Shown here piece after piece: positions 25,676 through 34,260 of a stretch of DNA of 34,260 nt; the first letter of the stretch is position 1; each line of letters begins with the position of its first letter. Source of the stretch: Crenothrix polyspora. Its GTDB lineage: Bacteria > Pseudomonadota > Gammaproteobacteria > Methylococcales > Methylomonadaceae. Made by a program: the position numbers and the translations under genes. Below the pieces are notes generated by a model. It ran no database searches, was not told the origin of the DNA, and was given only the letters and a program-made list of their open reading frames with translations. The stretch is taken from assembly GCA_945877505.1 (NCBI GenBank), contig CAMDWT010000021.1, positions 1 through 34,260 on the forward strand, in the 5' to 3' direction.

Positions 25676-27103
25676 GCTCGCTAAGCCTAGGAATATAAAA
25701 AAGCCCATTGAGTCGGTGATGGCGGTAAGAATTACGCTAGTACCCACGGCAGGATCTTTACCAAATTTATGCCTCAACAAAGGAATACCCAAACCAACCA
25801 GCACGGCAACCCATAGATTAATAAACATCGCGGTTGCCATCACAATGGACAGCGCCATGTCTTGGTAAAGCAACAGGCTCAACAAGCCCATTATTAAGCC
25901 TATAAAAGTACCATTGATCAGGGCAAGCGTTAGTTCCTTTTTTATCAAATGACTGATATTAGTTGAATTTATTTGCCCCAACGCTAAAGACCTAATTATT
26001 AGCATGCTAGTTTGATTGCCCGTATTACCGCCCATTGCCGCAATAATAGGCATCAAGGAAGCTAAGGCCACAATTTGCAAAATAATATCTTCAAATACAC
26101 CAATAATTCGCGTCGAAGCAAAGGCCGTTACTATATTAATTAATAACCAGCCCCAACGATTTCTAGCACTTTTCCAAACACTAGCAAATAAATCTTCTTC
26201 TTCCCCTACACCAGCTTGCGTTAATAAGTCTTCATCAACTTTCTCACGGATAAAATCCAGGATATTGTCCACGCAAAGCCGTCCCTGAAGTCGGCCTTCG
26301 TCATCAACAACTGGCGCAGAAATGAGGTCGTACCGTTCAAACGCTCGCGCCACCTCAGCGGCATCCTGATCAATTTGAAAGCGGATAAAATCAGTCACCA
26401 TAACATCGGCAACCTGCTGGGAGGGAAGATGGGTTAATAAGCGTTGCAGAGGCAGTATGCCTTGCACTTTATCATACTGATCAACAACAAATAACTTGTC
26501 GGTGTGGCTAGGTAATTTACCCAGTTTTCGAATATAGGCAATGATTGCTCTTAGATTAAGGTCGTCACGTATCGTAATCATGCCAAAATCCATCAAGGCA
26601 CCCACCTGACTACTCTGATACGACAAAATAGCCGTTAAATTATTACGCTCCATGCTGTTTAAGGAGCGTAAAATCTTTAACATGGTTCTTTTAGGAATAT
26701 CTGCGGCAAGATCCGCTATTTCATCGGTATTTAACGTTCCTGCAACCGTTGCTAGTTCCTCAGACTCCATACCAGATATAAGTGTCTGTCGAACGGCATC
26801 CGATACTTCTAATAAAACTTGTCCGTCATGCTGAATACTAATGGCATCCCATGCCGCCATACGCTGATCTAACGGCAACGATTCTAGAATAAATGCGCTA
26901 TCAGCGGGATGTAAGGATTCAAATTTTTCTTGGAGACGGACTTGGTGCTGATTTTGCAACATCGCTTCAACCAGCTCGTGGTTAGCGCTTGGTCCCCGTC
27001 GAACGAGGGATTTTTCTAATTGCTGCTTTTCCAACAGCGTAATAACATCTTGTAACTGCTCGTCCAAGAACTGGACTGAATGCGTATTTTCAGAAGATTG
27101 CAT
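25658..27103 (-). CDS. mgtE: Magnesium transporter MgtE
   Basis: This 481-residue channel has the full MgtE plan: a helical N domain (about 30-155, FESLHPADSAFILESLP), a CBS pair (about 160-285, VADVMVTDFIRFQ and RYDLISAPVVDDEGRL), a connecting helix, and five membrane helices (about 315-480). The pore signature IAAMGGNTGNQTSM is intact. It imports Mg2+ and is gated by cytosolic Mg2+ through the N and CBS domains. It stands alone downstream of the proB unit, and about 150 bp separate it from proB. I see no Mg2+ riboswitch-like structure in that gap. Confidence 0.96.
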   Translation of the reverse strand: MQSSENTHSVQFLDEQLQDVITLLEKQQLEKSLVRRGPSANHELVEAMLQNQHQVRLQEKFESLHPADSAFILESLPLDQRMAAWDAISIQHDGQVLLEVSDAVRQTLISGMESEELATVAGTLNTDEIADLAADIPKRTMLKILRSLNSMERNNLTAILSYQSSQVGALMDFGMITIRDDLNLRAIIAYIRKLGKLPSHTDKLFVVDQYDKVQGILPLQRLLTHLPSQQVADVMVTDFIRFQIDQDAAEVARAFERYDLISAPVVDDEGRLQGRLCVDNILDFIREKVDEDLLTQAGVGEEEDLFASVWKSARNRWGWLLINIVTAFASTRIIGVFEDIILQIVALASLMPIIAAMGGNTGNQTSMLIIRSLALGQINSTNISHLIKKELTLALINGTFIGLIMGLLSLLLYQDMALSIVMATAMFINLWVAVLVGLGIPLLRHKFGKDPAVGTSVILTAITDSMGFFIFLGLASLFLIR

Positions 27104-27226
27104 AGCGCACCGTTCTTTAATTATTTTTGAAGTTCAATCCCCAGCTAGAGATTAAACACATTAAATTTAAACAGACTAAACAACGAACCCCTTTATCAAG
27201 AAACTTAATCGCCAACATAAATAGTT

Positions 27227-27242
27227 AGCACATTACTGTGCT
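27227..27242 (-). terminator. Hairpin after proB
   Basis: AGCACA and TGTGCT form a perfect 6-bp stem with a 4-base loop, 11 bp past the proB stop. On the minus strand it is followed by AACTATTTATG, a partial U-tract. It is a plausible weak terminator for the obgE-proB unit. Confidence 0.4.
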
Positions 27243-27252
27243 CTTAAAAAAG

Positions 27253-29398
<2,146 letters not shown>

Positions 29399-29436
29399 TT
29401 ACACGCCGCCACACTTAAAAACCAACCGATAAAAAC

Positions 29437-29471
29437 AAAAAAAGCCCCGTCATAAAGGACGGAGCTTTTTT
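29437..29471 (-). terminator. Rho-independent terminator after rpmA
   Basis: The stem AAAAAAGC-C-CCGTC / GACGG-A-GCTTTTTT with a short loop is GC-rich at its core and flanked by A and T runs, so it works in both directions. On the minus strand it ends the rplU-rpmA transcript, about 70 bp past rpmA and just before obgE. Confidence 0.85.
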
Positions 29472-29537
29472 AAGTCATCGAGCTACACTAAGATAACCCG
29501 ACTTTCATAGTTATTAACTACAATCAAACTATAAGTT

Positions 29538-29795
29538 TTATGCAGCAACAATACTGATAAATTTACGGTTTTTAGGACCTTTAACTTGAAAAGTCACTCT
29601 GCCATCTGCCGTAGCAAATAAGGTGTGGTCTTTGCCACAACCGACATTAACGCCTGGATGAAATTGCGTTCCACGTTGACGAACAATAATGTTTCCGGCT
29701 ATAACTAACTCTCCACCGAAACGTTTAACACCCAAACGTTTTGCATTAGAATCACGACCGTTACGAGTACTACCACCAGCTTTCTTATGAGCCAT
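29538..29795 (-). CDS. rpmA: 50S ribosomal protein L27
   Basis: This 85-residue protein begins [16 protein letters not shown] and contains [17 protein letters not shown] and [17 protein letters not shown], the complete L27 consensus. The N-terminal tail is the part that reaches the peptidyl-transferase centre. There is no N-terminal cleavage extension of the kind seen in Firmicutes. It follows rplU by 16 bp and ends at the strong terminator. Confidence 0.98.
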   Translation of the reverse strand: MAHKKAGGSTRNGRDSNAKRLGVKRFGGELVIAGNIIVRQRGTQFHPGVNVGCGKDHTLFATADGRVTFQVKGPKNRKFISIVAA

Positions 29796-29811
29796 CTATA
29801 ACTCCTGTATC

Positions 29812-30123
29812 TTAAGCAGAAATGCCAGTAATCTGGACTTCTGTATAGTATTGACGATGCCCCATTTGTTTCATATGGTGCTTACGTCTTCTGAATTTAA
29901 TGATTTTTATTTTATCATGTCTACCTTGAGACAAAACGGTAGCTGTTACTTTACCGCCCTCAATATAAGGCAAGCCGACTTTAACTTCATCATCTGATTG
30001 AATCATCAACACTTTGTCAAATTCAATGATGTCGCCTGTTCCAAGCTCCAACTTTTCTATTTTTAAGTAAGTACCTTCTTCTACGCGGTACTGTTTACCA
30101 CCTGTTTGAATTACCGCATACAT
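29812..30123 (-). CDS. rplU: 50S ribosomal protein L21
   Basis: I start at ATG 30123 (103 residues, [17 protein letters not shown]), the standard L21 N-terminus and the length seen in E. coli. GGAG lies nine bases upstream. An in-frame ATG at 30141 would add six residues that no L21 has. Conserved sections include [19 protein letters not shown] and [16 protein letters not shown], which bind 23S rRNA. It leads the rplU-rpmA unit, with a strong promoter about 50-75 bp upstream. Confidence 0.97.
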   Translation of the reverse strand: MYAVIQTGGKQYRVEEGTYLKIEKLELGTGDIIEFDKVLMIQSDDEVKVGLPYIEGGKVTATVLSQGRHDKIKIIKFRRRKHHMKQMGHRQYYTEVQITGISA

Positions 30124-30170
30124 CTGAGCAAGCTCCATCAAGCATTAATCTGTTATAAATTTAACTGACA

Positions 30171-30199
30171 ATTATATTTTTATAAATGCATCTAGTCAA
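30171..30199 (-). promoter_or_regulatory. Sigma-70 promoter of rplU-rpmA
   Basis: On the minus strand TTGACT (30199-30194) and TATAAT (30176-30171) are separated by 17 bp, a near-consensus promoter. The expected start near 30164 gives a leader of about 40 bases ending at the rplU Shine-Dalgarno. Confidence 0.75.
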
Positions 30200-30392
30200 T
30201 CAAAATTTGCCCCACCCAAGTAATCATTACTATTTAAGTGGACGTAATAAAAAAGCCACTAATATCACTTTGCTTTAATCAATAGCATTGGGCAGTTGGC
30301 TTTCTATTGAGTTATAATAACCTATAAATATTATAATTTGTAATTATAACCCTGAAAGACAACCAAATAACGGACGCTGCTTTAAAAAATCA

Positions 30393-31403
30393 ATGGTATC
30401 GCACTCACACACACCCTCAAATATACAGCCTCCCATTGATTTTGAGATAATCAAGAACTTAACGGCTACCGAAGCCAAAGCGGTAGACCAACTCATTATT
30501 GACGAGCTAAGTTCTGATGTTATTCTTATCAATCAGATGGGCCATTACATTGTTGGTAACGGCGGCAAAAGATTACGCCCAATGCTACTTCTGCTTGCCG
30601 CCAAAGCGCTTGGAGGCATCAACAATAACCACCTAATACTGGCAGCTGTTATTGAATTTATTCACACAGCTACGCTCCTACACGATGATGTTGTCGACGA
30701 ATCAGACCTTAGACGCGGCAAAGAATCTGCCAATGTTGTTTGGGGCAATGCTGCGAGTGTATTAGTCGGAGATTATCTCTATTCCAGTGCATTTGAAATG
30801 ATGGTTCGCACTGGCAATATGCGTGTAATGGAAATATTATCCAAAACCACCACAGCCATTGCAGAAGGTGAAGTGCTTCAACTTCTTAACTGTAACAATC
30901 CTGAAACGACAGAATCAAAGTATCTAGAAGTCATCGCCAGAAAAACCGCTATCTTATTTAGTGCCGCAACGCGCTTAAGCGCAGTATTAGTTGGCGCCTC
31001 TGCCGACACAGAAGAAAGTCTTGCCAAATATGGACAACATTTAGGTATCGCCTTTCAACTCATAGATGATGTACTTGATTATAAAGCTAGCCAAGAGGAC
31101 TTAGGCAAAAACCTGGGTGATGATCTTGCCGAAGGCAAGCCGACTCTACCTTTAATTTATGCTATTCAAAAGGGCTCTCAAGAAGACGCAAAAATAATTA
31201 TTGATGCTATAAAAAATGGCGATCGCAATGCCTTTAATGAGGTATATGCGATCGTACAAAAAACCCATGCTATCGATTACACTGAACAACGAGCAGATGA
31301 GGAGGCTGAAAAAGCTATTAATGCACTCAACGTATTGCCTGAATCTGAATATAAAGAGGCTTTAACTTTACTGGCAAAATTTTCTGTTCAGAGACACTAT
31401 TAA
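30393..31403 (+). CDS. ispB: Octaprenyl diphosphate synthase
   Basis: This 336-residue trans-prenyltransferase makes the quinone side chain. Both Asp-rich motifs are present: LLHDDVVDESDLRRG and FQLIDDVLDY. The region GNGGKRLRPMLLLLAAKALG binds the allylic substrate and GKPTLPLIYAIQ lies in the C-terminal half. Chain length cannot be read with certainty, but the similarity and the position opposite rplU point to IspB (octaprenyl, ubiquinone-8). The ATG at 30393 has no clear Shine-Dalgarno. The region between it and rplU contains several TATAAT-like boxes (for example at 30313 and 30332), but none has a good -35 at the right distance. Confidence 0.92.
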   Translation: MVSHSHTPSNIQPPIDFEIIKNLTATEAKAVDQLIIDELSSDVILINQMGHYIVGNGGKRLRPMLLLLAAKALGGINNNHLILAAVIEFIHTATLLHDDVVDESDLRRGKESANVVWGNAASVLVGDYLYSSAFEMMVRTGNMRVMEILSKTTTAIAEGEVLQLLNCNNPETTESKYLEVIARKTAILFSAATRLSAVLVGASADTEESLAKYGQHLGIAFQLIDDVLDYKASQEDLGKNLGDDLAEGKPTLPLIYAIQKGSQEDAKIIIDAIKNGDRNAFNEVYAIVQKTHAIDYTEQRADEEAEKAINALNVLPESEYKEALTLLAKFSVQRHY

Positions 31404-31669
31404 CTTTTTATATAAAGAATACGAAATCCGCTCACACACCAACTTCCCTTGTTAAAGAGTGAACTTCATTTGCTTTATTAAATTCTAAGCAAACAATTCA
31501 GCACGCACACCCAACAAAGACCTATTATTCTGTCATCTCTTATTAATCCAATTGATGACACCATCATTCTTGCTCTCTTTATTGAATGATTAGTTAACGC
31601 ACAAATAATAGAAGGATACTTGGGCAAAAGACCCCGTTTTAAAAGCATATCATTCAGTTTCTTTACCAC
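31404..31669. other. Intergenic region after ispB, no gene supported
   Basis: This 266-bp gap lies between the convergent ispB and the L,D-transpeptidase gene. A 63-codon minus-strand frame from GTG 31669 touches the transpeptidase stop, but it has no ribosome-binding site and no recognisable motif. No strong terminator hairpin is apparent. Confidence 0.55.
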
Positions 31670-32470
31670 TCACAACCCAGCCTTAACGGGCATATCCTCT
31701 GATGAAAGCACATCAATTTCTCGAGAGATCATTGAATAAAGCGCAGGCGTCCACTTAGGAAGCGTTTTGGCATCAGCTTTAAGCGGGTAAACTCTAGGGT
31801 CGTGCGGCGCAATCACCACTTTCACATTTTCTGCACCCACTTGCGCAGCGAGCACAAACAACTCCTCGATCGCCTCATCACCCATAGCCAAGCAACCAAT
31901 TGAAACTGCCTTCCCATGAATAAAAATATCCGACCCAAGTGCTGTTCGCCCCTCCTGCTCAGCATGAAAACGATCGAATTTATTAGGATAATTGATTTTC
32001 ATCGATAAATGATAATGGCTATTTGGATTAAGACCTGCAATACGATAAACACCCTCCGGCACCTGTTTGTCACCTTGGCGTAATTTAGGTCCCGCGACAC
32101 CGCTACTGGCCTTAATATTATAATGACGAATGAAACGAAATTCACCACTATCTCTAGCCCATAACTCCAATTTCTTTTCTTTTTTCAACGCCACAAAAGT
32201 AACTTCCCTTGGCGGATAAGACACCTTGGCCTTAACAAAATAGGGGGTAAGCTTACCTGTCGTAGTAACACTATAATCCTGCACAATATCCGCAACGGTC
32301 CATTGACCGAGGGCTCTGGGTGGATGACTCACATAGAGCTTTCGATTAGGAACAATCTTAGCGCTTAATGCCACATTTGTTGCCATGCTAGCGACAGGCT
32401 TGTGTTCAGAGCACGCACCTAGTAATCCGACTAAAGTAAGCGAGACAATAATTTTAAATGTTAATTTCAT
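31670..32470 (-). CDS. L,D-transpeptidase lipoprotein (YafK-like)
   Basis: I start at ATG 32470 (266 residues): MKLTFKIIVSLTLVGLLGAC has a lipobox (L-G-A-C), so the mature protein should be a periplasm-facing lipoprotein. The earlier TTG at 32500 would add ten residues and spoil the signal. The YkuD catalytic domain (about 70-240) includes the active-site motif FIHGKAVSIGCLAMGD, with the nucleophilic Cys. This is the YafK/ErfK-type short version rather than one with LysM or PG-binding repeats. It probably trims or exchanges peptidoglycan cross-links or lipoprotein links; in E. coli YafK releases Lpp. It stands alone. Confidence 0.88.
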   Translation of the reverse strand: MKLTFKIIVSLTLVGLLGACSEHKPVASMATNVALSAKIVPNRKLYVSHPPRALGQWTVADIVQDYSVTTTGKLTPYFVKAKVSYPPREVTFVALKKEKKLELWARDSGEFRFIRHYNIKASSGVAGPKLRQGDKQVPEGVYRIAGLNPNSHYHLSMKINYPNKFDRFHAEQEGRTALGSDIFIHGKAVSIGCLAMGDEAIEELFVLAAQVGAENVKVVIAPHDPRVYPLKADAKTLPKWTPALYSMISREIDVLSSEDMPVKAGL

Positions 32471-32698
32471 AATAAGTAAAAGAAAGGGAATGGCGACCAA
32501 AATAGTTTAAGTAAAATCCAACCACTTAAAAATCTGTAAGCACCATAAGACATAAATAAGAGACAGTTTTGACTCTACTTTTGCTTCAAGACTAATGAAC
32601 AATATAGTAGTCCATTACGATCCGAGCATCGAAAATATCGGTTTTTTATAAGTAAGAATACCTGAGTGGAATGATCTGCATGGAGGTTATTTTTAAAA

Positions 32699-34099
32699 TC
32701 AACAAGGCATAACCGCCTCTTTACGGGCGTAATTCCACCAGGTAATTGCTATACAGGACACATAAAAAACAATACAACCATACAATGCAGCATCAGGTTT
32801 CCCGGTAACACTAATTGCCGTACCATAACTCTTAGGAATCACAAATGCCCCATAAGCCGATATTGCTGAACTGAAGCCCAGCACCGCAGCCCCCTCTTTA
32901 GCCCCGTCCTTCCTTGCTTGATCCAATAGTTTTTCAGCTTGCCCTTTAACAGCGCCCAAGCGTTCATTCATAAAAATTACCGGAATCATGCGGAAAACAG
33001 CACCATTGCCAGCACCTGTGGTAATAAATAGCATCATAAACATAGTAAAAAAACCCCAGAAATCGCCAGAATTCTCTTCTGAAGGCATAAAATGTAATAC
33101 TCCAAATACTGCCACTATCATAATAATGAAACTCCATAGTGTTACCCTCGCCCCACCTAACTTATCGGCCAACGAACCACCCACGGGCCTTATTAAAGCA
33201 CCGACCAGTGGACCTAAAAAAACGTATTGCGTAGGATTTATATCTGGGAATAAGATCTTAATCAGCATGGGAAATGCAGCTGAATAACCAATAAAGGACC
33301 CGAAAGTTCCTGTATATAACCAACACATCAACCAAGTGTGTTTACGTTTGAATATGATGGCTTGTTCTTTAAATGAAGCCCTAGCTGACGCGATATCATC
33401 CATACCAAACCAAGCGGCGATGGAACTCGCAATAATAAATGGCACCCAGATAAAACCAGCATTTTGTAGCCAGATGTTTTTAGTCACTCCTTCGTTAACC
33501 CAAGCTTGAGGGTCACCACCCCAAGCGCCAAACACACTAAACGCGATCACTACAGGAACTACATACTGTACAGTGCTAACGCCCAGATTACCTAAACCGG
33601 CATTTAAACCGAGCATCGATCCTTTTTTTGATTGTGGATAAAAAAAACTAATATTTGCCATGCTGGAAGAAAAGTTACCTCCACCAAAACCACATAATAA
33701 GGCTAATATTGCCATCACACTGTAAGGTGTTTCGATATTTTGCACTGCGAAACCTATCCATAGTGTTGGCAACAACAACGAGGCGGTACTAAGAGTTGTC
33801 CAGTAACGACCACCAAAAATGGGCACCATAAAGGCATAAAATATCCGTAACGTAGCTCCCGACAAGCCCGGCAAAGATGCTAACCAAAACAATTCATTAG
33901 TCGAATATTTAAAGCCTATGCTTGGCAAATTGATAACCACAACACTCCATACCATCCATACTGCGAACGCCAGCAATAATGCCGCAATACTGATCAATAA
34001 ATTACGCGTAGCAATCCGCTTACCGGTCTTTTTCCAAAACGCTTGATCTTCGGGATTCCACTCAGCCAAGGCCGATGTAACATGCCAGTTTTTTTTCAT
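32699..34099 (-). CDS. narK: NarK-family nitrate/nitrite MFS transporter
   Basis: This 466-residue, 12-helix MFS protein starts at ATG 34099; the frame stays open to a TTG at 34117. Two NNP-family signatures are present: GFGGGNFSSSMANISFFYP in helix 5 and TGAGNGAVFRMIPVIF in helix 11, plus the conserved substrate Arg regions ATLRIFYAFMVP and LVGALIRPVGG. It imports nitrate or exchanges nitrate for nitrite. No nas or nar reductase gene lies in the window, so its direction cannot be judged. A TATAAT at 34163-34158 on the minus strand, with a weak TTCATT -35, may be its promoter. No clear FNR box was found in the 160 bp upstream. Confidence 0.93.
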   Translation of the reverse strand: MKKNWHVTSALAEWNPEDQAFWKKTGKRIATRNLLISIAALLLAFAVWMVWSVVVINLPSIGFKYSTNELFWLASLPGLSGATLRIFYAFMVPIFGGRYWTTLSTASLLLPTLWIGFAVQNIETPYSVMAILALLCGFGGGNFSSSMANISFFYPQSKKGSMLGLNAGLGNLGVSTVQYVVPVVIAFSVFGAWGGDPQAWVNEGVTKNIWLQNAGFIWVPFIIASSIAAWFGMDDIASARASFKEQAIIFKRKHTWLMCWLYTGTFGSFIGYSAAFPMLIKILFPDINPTQYVFLGPLVGALIRPVGGSLADKLGGARVTLWSFIIMIVAVFGVLHFMPSEENSGDFWGFFTMFMMLFITTGAGNGAVFRMIPVIFMNERLGAVKGQAEKLLDQARKDGAKEGAAVLGFSSAISAYGAFVIPKSYGTAISVTGKPDAALYGCIVFYVSCIAITWWNYARKEAVMPC

Positions 34100-34157
34100 A
34101 ACACGAGCACCATCCAAACTTGATTATGTAAGAAAACAAGGCTATTAAGTTGACCTC

Positions 34158-34186
34158 ATTATAAATAACGATAGGTAAGAAATGAA
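34158..34186 (-). promoter_or_regulatory. Candidate promoter of narK
   Basis: On the minus strand TATAAT (34163-34158) lies 17 bp after TTCATT (34186-34181), about 60 bp before the narK ATG. The -10 is perfect and the -35 weak, which suits an activator-dependent promoter. Confidence 0.4.
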
Positions 34187-34260
34187 GCATTTCTAACCTT
34201 TAGAACAGACAACCTAAAAGTAATAGCAAATAAAACTTTTGTCTGCTAGCCTTACGACAC

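Noticed and set aside
29812-30141. L21 starting at ATG 30141
   Set aside because: The standard L21 N-terminus begins at the internal ATG 30123 with a well-spaced GGAG.
31478-31669. 63-residue minus-strand ORF after the L,D-transpeptidase
   Set aside because: GTG start without ribosome-binding site, no recognisable motif, and it begins directly at the preceding stop codon; probably chance.
32622-32654. Plus-strand terminator (CCGA...TCGG then T6)
   Set aside because: The stem is only 4 bp and no plus-strand gene ends nearby.

Overview
The window is AT-rich and reads as a chromosomal segment of a gammaproteobacterium. The order ispB / rplU-rpmA-obgE-proB, with birA-coaX, cyoE and rsmD nearby, is gammaproteobacterial. 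The mix of PEP synthase, NarK, ArsS and GH17 genes with FixL-like kinases would suit a methanotroph-type lineage (Methylococcales). That placement is inference, because no methane or methanol oxidation gene is present. I see no tRNA, rRNA, CRISPR array or intact insertion sequence.

Layout. (1) 1-5.3 kb is accessory. A phage-type tyrosine integrase cut off at the start of its catalytic domain is joined directly to an outer-membrane beta-barrel gene that has lost its start codon. Then, all on the minus strand, come a winged-helix regulator, a 59-residue small ORF, an orphan TRAP-type (DctP) binding protein and a membrane HD-GYP phosphodiesterase, plausibly a ligand-to-c-di-GMP signalling locus. 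(2) 5.3-11.4 kb carries two tandem minus-strand two-component cassettes: a REC-only regulator plus a multi-TM histidine kinase, and a FixJ-like regulator plus a MASE1-CHASE-PAS-PAS histidine kinase. The kinase cores are close paralogues. The large kinase reads through its true N-terminus only if a TGA at codon 56, in place of an expected Trp, is ignored. (3) 11.4-15.2 kb holds ArsS (arsenosugar radical SAM), a DUF3047 periplasmic protein and a GH17 enzyme joined to a polytopic membrane domain. (4) 15.2-25.6 kb is housekeeping: rsmD with a catalytic/non-catalytic M16 peptidase pair, cyoE with a TrpD2/YbiB-like gene, a PilZ protein, birA-coaX and ppsA. (5) 25.6-34.2 kb has mgtE, the obgE-proB and rplU-rpmA transcription units, ispB, a YafK-like L,D-transpeptidase lipoprotein and a NarK nitrate/nitrite transporter.

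The best candidates for something new are the regulator/small-protein/orphan-DctP/HD-GYP locus (2028-4953), the nonsense codon in the MASE1 kinase, and the integrase-porin junction. The rest is mostly conserved core genome.
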